NCBI RefSeq assembly: GCF_963676685.1
Contig: NC_092352.1
Coordinates: 24,137,117-24,201,116, forward strand
Length of the DNA: 64,000 bases
From: Mytilus edulis
Lineage: Eukaryota > Mollusca > Bivalvia > Mytilida > Mytilidae
Reading direction: 5' to 3'
The notes below the pieces were generated by a model that was not told where the DNA came from, did not search any database, and was given only the letters and a program-made list of their open reading frames with translations. The first letter of the stretch is position 1, and every line of letters begins with the position of its first letter. Of this stretch, positions 40,027-50,100 are shown piece by piece. Position numbers and translations under genes: made by a program.

Positions 40027-42427
40027 AACCATATACCATCAAAACTCATCCGATCTAAAAACCAGTCTACCCTGGATCAATCATTAACATCAGGAAAATG
40101 TTTAAAAAGAAAACAAGGCTATATCAACAGGCAAAGAAAACTAACAACTTAATATAGACATTTTCAAAAAGAATGTAAGAGACAATTCAGGAAAGCTGAA
40201 TGGAACTATATCAACACAACAATCCTAGAAGGGCTAGAAAACCCTTCTGGAAATATGTTAAATTAAGAAAACAGGACAACATAGGAATAGCACCCCTTAA
40301 AAACAATGGGCACCTAATAAATGACAGCAAAGGGAAAGCAGAATTACTGATTAAACAATTCAGTTCAATATTCACAAGAGATAAAGACAAAACTCTGCCA
40401 AAAACATCAAAGCATATAAAAAGCACAATACCTCCTTTAGACATAAGACCAGATGGAGTCGAAAAGCTGCTGAAAAAAAATTGAATACATCCAAGGCATC
40501 AGGACCAGACGGCATACCAAACCGTATATTAAAAGAATGCTCAAAATAACTAGCACCTGGACTTACAATGATATTCCAAAAATTAATCAACACTGGTACA
40601 CTACCAAGAGACTGGCTAAACGCAAATATATCAAGTGTCTTCAAAAAGAGAGATAAACATGCACAAGAAAACTATAGACCAGTATCACTAACATCTGTAC
40701 CATGCAAGCTACTGGCACATATTATATGTAGACATATATTTAAACATCTAGAGAAGTACATAGTACTTACATCACTAAACCATGGTTTCAGGTCAGGTTA
40801 TTCCTGTGAAACCCAACAGCTTGTCACACTACATGACTTTATGAAAGCCTTTGACGCAGGAAAACAAATTGATGTAGCTATCCTCGACTTCTCCAAAGCA
40901 TTTGACACCGTGCCACATAAAAAACTGCTGCACAAAATGAATGAATACGGTATAAGAGGACCACTAACTCAAAGGAAAATGAAAGCAGTACAATCATTTT
41001 TCGCAAATGACTGCCTCCTGTACAGGAACATAAATAGCCAACATGACCACACACTCCTACAGCGAGACCTCCAAAACCTAGAGGTATGGGCCAAAAACTG
41101 GGGCATGCGCTTTAATGCAAAAAAATGCTATATACTTAGCATTAAGAAAAAGCCAGAAGATGTACAGCCTAGACGGACATGTACTACAACAAGTCCAACA
41201 CAACCCATACCTAGGCCTACATATATCAGAAGACCTAAAATGGACCACGCATATCTCAAATGTAGCCAAGAAAGCCAATTCGACACTCGGCTTTTTAAGA
41301 AGAAATCTACGCTTCTGCTCAAAAGATTGCAAAAAGACAGCATATATATCATTAGAACGATCAACTATGGAATATGGTGCCATAATATATATATTTATTA
41401 AAGGTATTAAGTCACATGACGTTGTAACGGTCAAGTGATTGTTTACTATAAACACGTGTGTGTGTGTGTTTATATCAAGCACATGGTGTGTGTTTACGTT
41501 CAATTTGTTTGGATGGTATATACCCGTAATGCCGGTTTTACGGGTATATGCCCTCATGAGTTTCGTGAAAAGTATTATTTAACGGGTTAGTTTGAGAAAA
41601 TAAAGTTATTCGAAGTTTGCCTATAGATCAACGTAGCAGCATTCGGTATTATGTTTACCCACCCACCCATCCTTTTATGAGATGGTTATCGTTGATGGGA
41701 GTATATGCATATATTACATTATATTAATATGAATTTTTCCTCTTTTGTAGATAGTTTTTTATTGTGTTACTGTATATTACTGTGCTATTGTATGATTGGA
41801 TTGGTAGTGTGCCTGAATTTATAGTGAAGGACTTTAGTTTGAGAATCATATTGAATGTAAAATTAATAATAAAGGCTGCTACAGCTGTAGGCACACTTGT
41901 CCTATTTATGTGTTGTTTTATTTATTAAATAATTTATATTCGCTTGAGCTGGCGAATTAGAATATAAGATCATAATATGTGACCCATATACACAACATGA
42001 TATAAATCAATTGGAAAGAATACAACGCAGAGCCGCTAGATTTATTACAGGCGACTATAGGTCTAGAGCTCGGAATAGGGGTCGGTCACCAAAATGATAG
42101 CCGAGTTAGAACTAGACAACCTACAAACAAGAAGAACAAGTCAACGGCTGGTATTTCTGTACAAAGTGTTTGAGGGGTTGGTCCCAGCTATTAATCCCGA
42201 CGATTTTCTTGTTAAAAGTAAAACCTAAAACATTTGACAGTTTTGTAAGTGCCAATATAGTGATAAATTCAGTGAAGAACAGGACGAAGGCGCTAGAAAA
42301 TATCCCTAGCAACACGGATCCATATAAGAACTCTTTCTTTGTCAAGAGCATACTACACTGGAACCAACTGGAAGAGCAGATACAGTTGAGAGCTTCAAAT
42401 CTGCTCTCCAACACCGCCAATAGGTGA
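40027..42427 (+). mobile_element. Jockey/CR1-like LINE fragment, deleted in the RT core and split by an insertion
   Basis: 40027-40484 carries the linker (RARKPFWKYVKLRKQDNIG). 40485-40985 has NTSKASGPDGIPNRILKEC, NYRPVSLTSVPCKLLAHIIC, VAILDFSKAFDTVPHKKLLH (motif A) and YGIRG. Then follows a deletion of the motif B region, and SFFANDCLLYR, where the family has F-A-D-D, so the first catalytic Asp is Asn. A shift at about 41140 continues as PYLGLHISEDLKWTTHISNV and STMEYGAII. 41389-41970 is foreign. 41979-42425 continues with DPYTQHDINQLERIQRRAAR and ELELDNLQTRRTSQRLVFLY. Stops and shifts throughout. Dead copy. Confidence 0.75.
41389..41970. mobile_element. 582-bp insertion with an 8-bp target duplication
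   Basis: CATAATAT flanks it at 41381-41388 and 41971-41978. Joining across restores the LINE codons for EYGAIICDPYTQ, proving insertion. There are no clear inverted termini. The interior has a GT run (41455-41470), a 15-bp-stem hairpin around 41515-41552 (GGTATATACCCGTAA / TTACGGGTATATGCC) and AATAAAGG near its end. Class not identified; an 8-bp duplication fits hAT-type elements but other origins are possible. Confidence 0.7.
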
Positions 42428-42719
42428 CTCTCTCTCCCGCTGAGTAAAAGCCAGAATTGTTGTCTTCAACGTACAAATACAGATACAGATACAGATAGCG
42501 AGCACTGCCCTCTAAACAATGATACCGGGTTTTTTTCAGAGATTTTTAAGTGCTTTTGCTGACAAATCTGTTCACAGAAAATCTAAACAGAGCTTAGAGT
42601 ATGTTCCATGTCGAATCTAAATCGAGCTATTATATTTATTTCTTATTAAAAGATTATAAGAGGACGGGATATCATATTTTAGTCCATATTTTAAATAGCA
42701 ACTTTTAAAATATGGTGTG

Positions 42720-43560
42720 AATATAATGATATGATTCTAAATATTAAAAATCCAAATCAATATGTTAGTTGGTTATCATAGAAAGCTTCAGAATATACAA
42801 GATACTTTAAAGATAGAATACAGTGGAATTCTTTTAGAAAATGTAAACAGTGAAAAATTACTTGACATCATAATCGATGTTTCATGGAATCAACAAATAA
42901 ACAAAGTATGTACTGTGATTAGTACTAGACTAGGTTTACTAAATCGATTAAAGCATTATATTCCATAAAAAAGGTTTTATGTTTATTTTATAATGGATAT
43001 ATACTTCCTCTTTTTGATTATTGTTCTACAATATGGACTGAAACATGTAATCTTAATATGGAAAAAAATGTTAAAAGTGCAAAAAAGGGCAGCCAGAATA
43101 ATTCTTTAAAAATCATATGACACACCATCAAAAACTTTATTTAAACAATTAGGATGGTTAACTTTTCAATCAAGAATCACATATCACAATAACCCGAATA
43201 ATTCAGTCGTTATATTCCGCTGATCTACAAAGCCTCGTGTGGGAGAAAATCGGACACGGAAAGGGCTTGAATTATTCGAGTTAATATCACAAAGGAGTAT
43301 TAATGTATAAGTGTGTAAACAGTCTTGCACCTGATTACATTATCTATGTCAATTATTTAATAATAACCAAAATGTTAACGTTAGTGCAAGATATTCTTTG
43401 CGTTCATCGGACAATAATTGCCTTTTCATACCACGCCGAGAACAAATTTTATGAAAAAAAAAACATTACAATACTCCGGTATAGTTCTTTGGAACAGTAT
43501 TCCTGTTCAAATAAAAAAAAAAGATATGAACGATAGAACAGTCTAAACAAAGTTTTTATA
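42720..43560 (+). mobile_element. LINE 3-prime fragment split by a 94-bp MITE
   Basis: Coding blocks in order: YMLVGYHRKLQNIQDTLK, ENVNSEKLLDIIIDVSWNQQ, RLGLLNRLKHYIP, then after a shift FIMDIYFLFLIIVLQYGLK and KVQKRAARIIL, TPSKTLFKQLGWLTFQSRIT, then past the MITE MYKCVNSLAPDYI and GIVLWNSIPVQIK. This is the post-RT C-terminal domain of a CR1/L2-type ORF2. 5-prime truncated; several lesions. Confidence 0.7.
43190..43283. mobile_element. 94-bp MITE with 16-bp inverted ends and 9-bp duplication
   Basis: Ends TAACCCGAATAATTCA and, from the right, TAACTCGAATAATTCA (one mismatch). ATATCACAA occurs on both sides (43181-43189, 43284-43292). Excision restores the LINE reading RITYHK..VLMYKC. A 9-bp duplication is typical of Mutator-like elements. 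Confidence 0.85.
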
Positions 43561-44252
43561 ATTTCTTGTTTCTAAACTAAAAATGTAATTATCAGATGAA
43601 ATTCACAGGTGCTTGAGGACAGGATCCTGTATGAGCCCCATATAGTCCCTCCCCCCCTTTTTTTTTAATCATAAATCTCAGATTTTTCTATCTATATCAC
43701 TTTAATATTTGTACTTATTTGTACCATATATACTAATATACCATATTTATACTCTTAATATGCATGTTTACTATCAACGTGAATCTCGTGTAAATTTCGT
43801 ATAATCGTCAATTTTTTTTCAATCGGTCAGTGTTGTTGTGAAAATATGGCACCTAATTAAAGTTCGTGTTTTGAAGTCGAAGTTTAACGATTGTCACCTG
43901 TTTGTCAGCAATCGACAAAAAATTAACAAAAAAGCATTGAAATTGAGCACGTGTTTTTAAAACATGTAAATTCAGATAATAGTTTATTTTAAGGACATCC
44001 ATGCGTATTGAGATCACCGGATTTTTACGAGATGGGTCACACTGAGGTCACTTTGCATACGAAAAATACGTCGGGGGAATTGCTTCCTGGAAGGAAGCAA
44101 TTAAAATAAAGTAAACTTCTTCTAAATATGAATAAATAAAAGAATTTTCTTCAGAAAAAAAGTATATATGTGCATAAGTTTTATAATGAAAACTATCCAT
44201 TGAGTAATAATTTAATTTTGAATGTAACACGTCTTCTGATTGGCTGACGTTA

Positions 44253-46263
44253 GGGACCGTTCAATATTTATCAGATAGATGGGCCGGTGCAAAATGGGGC
44301 GGGGCAAGCACTTTTTTTGTGGAAATATTTGGATGGGCGAGATCTTTTTTAAAATATTTAGTGGATGGGCCAGAACATATTTTATAGGAAAATTTTTTAT
44401 CCATTTTATCGTTGTGTAAGAAATTTCTTTTGCTGGCACTCAAAAACTGGTAGCTTGGTTCATTTCTGTCAACTTTAAGGATTTAATTAAGGATTAAAAA
44501 AGCTCAAATTTTCCTTTCGGACTATCTTATAAATTATTTTGACCTTATGGAATACCAAGTTGTTTAATAGTTTGGTGTATTGCTGTTAAATTTATGGATT
44601 TAATTAATAGGTAAGAAAAAAAGCTCAAATTTTAAGTTAGGGATAAATTCAGATAGTCAACTTTAATTTTTTTGTAAATTTTTCAAATCAACTTGGATTT
44701 TCAAAAACCTATACAGCTTATTCATTAATATATTGATCTTATAGGAAACCAGGTTGTTTGGTAGTTATGTGTATTGCTGTTAAATTTATGGATTTTATTA
44801 ATAGGTAAGAAAAAAAGCTCAAATTTTCATTTTAGGCTAAATTCAGATAGTCAACTTTAATTTTTTTTATAACTTTTTCAAATCAACTTGGATTTTCATA
44901 AAGCTCAAGAGCTATCTCAATTATATATTGATCTTACAGAAAGCCAGTTTGTTTGGTACTTTGGTGTATTGCTGTCATTTTTATGGATTTTATAAATAGG
45001 TAAAAAAAATCTAGAATTTTAAGTTTAGGCTGAATCTAGATAGTCATCTTTAATGTTTTTTATAACTTTTTTAAATCAACCTGGATTTTCATAAAACTAT
45101 GCAGACTTTTCATTTATATATTGAACTTTATACAGAATGCCACGTTCATTTGTAGTTTGGTGTATGTCTGTCATTCTTACGGATTTAATAACAAGGTTTA
45201 AGAAAAAGCTCAAATTTTCAGTTTATGCTAAATCCAGATAGTCATCTTTAATTTTTTTTATAACTTTTTCAAATCAACATGGATTTCCATAAAACTTTAC
45301 AGCTATTTCATTTATAGATTGATCTAAAAAAAATGCCAAGTTGTTTGGTAGTTTGGTGTGCTGCTGTCATTCTTATGGATTTAATAAAAAGGTTTAAGAA
45401 AAAGCTAAATTTTCTGTTTTAGGTTATTTCAAGATAGTCATCTTTAAATTTGTTCATAACTTTTTCAAATCAACTTGCATTTTCATAAAACTCTACTGCT
45501 AAATCATTTTTATATTGATCTTACTGAATGCCAGGCTGTTAAGTACTTTGTTTTTTGCTGTCATTTTTATGGATTTAGTTAATAACTTAAAAAAAAGCTG
45601 CAATTTTAAGTTTGGACCAAATTTGGATGGTGACTGGTCACCTTTAAATTTTTTTTAAACTTTTTCAAATAACTTAGATTTTCATATAACTGTACAGCTT
45701 TCTCATTTTTATATCAATCTTACAGAATGCTAGGTTTTTTGATAGTTTGGTGTTTAGCTGTCAAATTTAGGGAATTAATTAATAGGCGAAAAAGGCTGCA
45801 TCAAATTCAAAAACATGCCTGCCTATATTTGCTTAAAAGGACCATAATTTCTTTTTCCAAAAGTAGAACAGATAAAGGAATATTCATATTTGAACTAAAT
45901 GTATACATATATGGCACATTTTAAATTTTGTATTAACACCAAATAGATATAGGAAGATGTGGTGTGAGTGCCAATGAGACAACTCTCCATACAAATAACA
46001 ATTTAAAAAGTAAACCATTATAGGTTAAAGTAGTTTATTCTTTGATTTCAAGACATAAAATTTTAAAAACTTTAGAATAGAAAAAGAACCTAAATCATTT
46101 TTTATTGTCTTATAGTTTTAGAGGGGCAAGGACTTTTTTTATAGATTTTTTTAGATGGGCAAGGACTTTTTTTCAGAATTTAAAAGGATGGGCAATAACT
46201 TTTTTAATGAAACAATATTAAGAATGCACCGGCCCATCCATCTGGTAAATATTGAACGGTCCC
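44253..46263. mobile_element. 2,011-bp Harbinger-like non-autonomous element, TTA duplication
   Basis: Left end GGGACCGTTCAATATTTATC continues AGATAGATGGGCCGGTGCA. Read from the right, the other end is GGGACCGTTCAATATTTACC then AGATGGATGGGCCGGTGCA, two mismatches in about 40 bp. TTA (44250-44252 and 46264-46266) flanks it. A 3-bp TTA/TAA (TWA) duplication and GG-starting ends fit PIF/Harbinger. No transposase frame inside. The middle is a tandem array, and a M1 fragment lies at 45952-46025. Confidence 0.8.
44455..45800 (+). repeat. ~195-bp tandem array (six to seven units) inside the Harbinger-like element
   Basis: The marker TTTCAAATCAACTTGGATTT and variants sit at 44691, 44876, 45070, 45267, 45463 and 45663 (spacings 185-200 bp). 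Each unit also has GGATTTAATTAATAGGTAAG, AAAAAGCTCAAATTTT, AGATAGTCATCTTTAAT and TATATTGATCTTA. Units have diverged by roughly 15-25 per cent. Confidence 0.85.
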
Positions 46264-46370
46264 TTAATTTGTTATGAGCCCATAGACATAATTTAGTCAT
46301 GTGACCGTGACGTCATCAACGTTTTTTCATGGTTTTCTACGGTTTAAAATGGAATTTAGAATTAAATTAT

Positions 46371-46521
46371 AAGAAATGACTAATATTTTTTTCTGCCTAT
46401 TCGAAATAACATAAAAAATGGGGTGCACACTGTTAAATAACCCGCTACGCGCGTTATTCAGTGTGCACCAAATTTTTAATGTTATTTCTTCATAGACAGA
46501 AAAAATATTACAGTCATTCCT
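46371..46521. mobile_element. ~150-bp palindromic foldback element upstream of the 384-aa gene
   Basis: Left arm TAAGAAATGACTAATATTTT, TTTCTGCCTATTCGAAATAA, GGGTGCACACTG. The right arm read inverted gives TAAGGAATGACTGTAATATT, TTTTCTGTCTATGAAGAAAT, TTGGTGCACACTG. Nearly the whole element is one imperfect palindrome with a CG-rich centre (CCCGCTACGCGCG). It ends 175 bp before the ATG at 46696. Confidence 0.75.
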
Positions 46522-46686
46522 TAAATAAAAAAACATATGCATTGTTTTTTTGATTTGAGGTTTCTTATGACTATAAATAAAGTATTTATTATTTATTATT
46601 ATTATTATTTTAGAAGTCTTCTTTCTAATCCGTTTTTTCGTATAGTTCCGTTCCGAACTTTGTTCTTTTTTATGCATTGTTTGTTT

Positions 46687-46695
46687 ACTTCCGGA
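46687..46695 (+). promoter_or_regulatory. ETS-type site abutting the start codon
   Basis: ACTTCCGGA at 46687-46695 directly precedes ATG at 46696. ACTTCCGG is the core of ETS/GABP sites common in metazoan promoters close to the transcription start. Supports a very short 5-prime untranslated region; chance cannot be excluded. Confidence 0.4.
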
Positions 46696-47120
46696 ATGGC
46701 TGAGCAGCGGAAAATACGAAATCGCGTACGCAAAATATCAAAATTACAACGTAAATCGGACTCAGAGGATGACGACGAAGACTTACTGTATACAGTCAAA
46801 TGCAAAGGACTATTGCCTTCAAGTACATCGCAATGGGATCTCGCATGTCTTCACTCTTTAGGCATTTTTTACTGTGAGAAGTCTATACCACTGTCTGAGT
46901 TGCTGGATAATGTGTATAGCAATATCGATATGTTTAAACCATTAACAGAAAAAGAGAAAGAATATACAACATGTATACATGACAGTTTAGATTTCTCGTT
47001 TTCAACACAGGAAGTGGTAGATTATTGTAGAAAATATAGACTTTCTCCAAATGAAGTAAATATTGATGTGGCAGAAAAAGTAAGAAGTAACTTGGAAAGT
47101 GATACATTTATAAACACTAG
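46696..47120 (+). CDS. Exon 1 of the 384-aa gene
   Basis: 425 nt from ATG, ending ACTAG|GTGAAT in phase 2. It encodes the basic and acidic N-terminus, then LYTVKCKGLLPSSTSQWDLA, CLHSLGIFYCEKSIPLSELL, and CRKYRLSPNEVNIDVAEKVR. The frame is open upstream as far as 46537, but the ATG at 46696 beside an ETS-type site is preferred, because the upstream part is low-complexity repeat DNA. Confidence 0.75.
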
Positions 47121-50100
47121 GTGAATATGATCTAAATTTGTTGGTATTTTAAGCATTGATAATTTCAGTTCTTGTGCAAGTAAAGGCCTTAGTTTTCAAT
47201 TGGACTGTGTGACATTATTAATCACCAGCAATAATGAACTAGCCCCGAACATGAATGAAATATTTGACACTGAACACTAAGATAACATCAATCAGTCAGA
47301 TAATACAATCCATCTTGTATGTGCAAGGATTTGTTTGACTTTAAAAATAAGACGATAATTGCCAACCAAAAAACTCTTGACCACAAAGACCAAATGATAA
47401 ACATGATAAAGAATTAAGATCCTGCTACATGTAACTGTTTTGTCAGATTCCCTTATCACGTACACTATGAACGTACAAAAAATATACAAATGTATGCAAT
47501 TCTCATTTTTTTGTTATTTCCTGTGTCCCACTAGCAGTCAGGGTACTACTTGTACAAGTGTATTTTATTTACTTGAAGAAGTAAAAAAAAAATACACATA
47601 TACATGTAAGTAAATTTGTAGGATTTGTAGGATACTTATACAAGTGAATTTTATTTACTTGTATAGGTAAAAAAGAATTGGCTTAGTTATGTCCCTTAGG
47701 CAATCCGGATTTTTTACTTGTATACATGTAAGTAAAAATCATTTTCTTTGATGAATTAATGAGATGAAACATTGAACTTTAATGAAAAAATTTGAGCAAA
47801 CCTGGGAAAAATCATTAAAAGCATGATTTTACATCTCAAAACTTGAGGATTTTTGTGGGATTGTAAGAAAAATTTACTTATACAAGTAAATTTTTTAGAA
47901 AATTAAGGGGAGATTATTCAAACATTATTTATTTACTTATACATGTTTTATGTATATATTTTTTTTTACTTCTTCAAGTAAATAAAATACACTTGTACAA
48001 GTAGTACCCCTGACTGACTAGACTTCATTTCCAGTTTTCAAGGCACAAATATTTGACTTTCATGTATCACGCTTACAAAAAAATCAGCAATCCGACTTCA
48101 CGCTTAGACTCCAATAAGACCCCAGCAATACATGAAGGTCAGCATAGCATCCTGGTTCGAACGCCTTGATTTTGGTTCGCTTAATGCCTGTTCATTCAGC
48201 ATTGTTCAGCATTTGTTCAGGGTCCATTCACCTTTATTTTTATTTTTTTCTTACTGTTATCTAGTTGCAAAATGTTTATTGTTTGAACAGAATATACATG
48301 TACATGTATTAACAAGTTTGATGAAAAATTCACCAAATATTTGTATTGCTGCAACCAATCAATAATTTTCCCTTTGATTTGCATAGTAGAATACTGGAAT
48401 AAAATGTGTTTATCTTAACTGATATTTGCAATTGTCATGTTTGTTAACAAAGTCATTCAATTCAGTCAATTTATGCAGTTTAAAATGTACATGTATTAAC
48501 TGAGACTTTTATAACACATGCATTACATATTGTACATGTATATACATGTACATAACAATGTATAGTAGTCTCAGAACATGTCATGATCAGAGTACAATGA
48601 GCAAAACTACTGTACTGCCTATATTGTTGTAGTCAGCTGTATAAGGATTGGATTTTTTTTTCATTCTGGTTGATAAAATTTGAACTACATGTACATATTT
48701 GTACTTTGAATTGAGAATTAATTCCCTTTTAAATATTACCAATATTATAAAAATATAACATTTTAAATCATGTACATGTATGTCATGTACATGTATGTAT
48801 GTATTTTCTGCAGTGCTGCAACAGTAACGGTGAAACCACATGGCAAGTGTAATAAATGTCATGTACATGAATATCTATCATGTATACTTTACAGTTACAT
48901 GTTTGTACATAGATCAATGCATATGTATATGTACATGTAGTGTGAATAATATGTAGTTAATAGAAAACCAATCCAAATTCATGACCCTTCGTGCTGAGAG
49001 GAGTAAATTCTCAAGGTTCATGTCCATTGCACTCACTACTGGTACTTGGAATTACATGTACAACCACAATTTTTTCAAGCAATACATTTTGTACCTTATG
49101 AATTTTTTTGGAAATATAAGATACACTTCCATGCTAACCAACTACATGTACATGTAGTTTTATATCGTTCAATTTTTTTTATTTAAATAAGGCCGTTAGT
49201 TTTCTCGTTTGAATTGTTTTACATTGTGTTATATCGGGGCCTTTTATAGCTGACTATGTGGTACATGTATGGGCTTTGCTCATTGTTGAAGGCCAAATGG
49301 TGACCTACATGTATAGTTGTTAATGTCTGTGTCATTTTGGTCTCTTGTGGACAGTTGTCTAATTGGCAATCATACCACATCTTCTTTTTTATATGCATGC
49401 TCATCTGCTATACATGTACATGTACATGTCATGCGTGTAATGTATGTATTTAAACTTTAAGATACATGTATATATTCATATTTTTGTTGCTTTTATTTTC
49501 AGGGAGACACTAAAGCCTTATACAGTAGGGTAAGTATAATATTGTAAATTTGTGTTGTCAAAGTATTCTGGGGTAGGAAGACCCTTGTGGGTTTTTCAAT
49601 GCTGGGCAATACACTCAGGAATTGGTAATTCTGGGTAATATGATTTTTGTTTGGGTTGGGTGAAGTCCAAAACCTGTCCATGCTGTTCAAAGTATGGCAA
49701 TGCTGCAATTGTTGGGCAGAAAGATTAAAGTGGGTTCAGAATTTGTTACAAGGTCTACTCCTCTGATATTTTCCAACCTAGATCCCTGAATTTTCACAAG
49801 AAAGTTACACATACATGTACATGCATGTTGAAATTGTGCATCTTCTCCATGTACAATATGTATTATGGAATTGTTTTGGGAATTTTTACATCTCCAATTT
49901 GAAATATTTAACATTTAGTAAAGAGCATTCTCCGTTGTGTAAGAAGCAATCTGTGCATCTACACTATTTCGGTCTTTAATCTATTTTCATGTTTTTTTGA
50001 TAAACATGTATCATGTGTATATATACATTTTATACAAATGAACATGCCAGTCATTTTCAGAGGGAAAAAAAATCAAACATTATCTTTTTTTTTCTCTGAT

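Noticed and set aside
41455-41472. GT microsatellite as a regulatory element
   Set aside because: Very short and inside an inserted mobile element; nothing beyond simple sequence.
41078-41557. 159-codon minus-strand open frame
   Set aside because: It is the antisense of the LINE coding region continuing into the 582-bp insertion.
44212-44443. Minus-strand frames at the left end of the Harbinger-like element
   Set aside because: They are translations of the terminal inverted repeat region and are not conserved as protein at the other end.
46327-46677. 116-codon minus-strand open frame before the 384-aa gene
   Set aside because: It runs straight through the palindromic foldback element and low-complexity AT runs; no coding features.
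48155-48175. GGTTCGAAC as a tRNA B box
   Set aside because: No A box at the right distance and no cloverleaf could be drawn; same for the TTCGAA words at 39968 and 40013, which belong to an inverted repeat.
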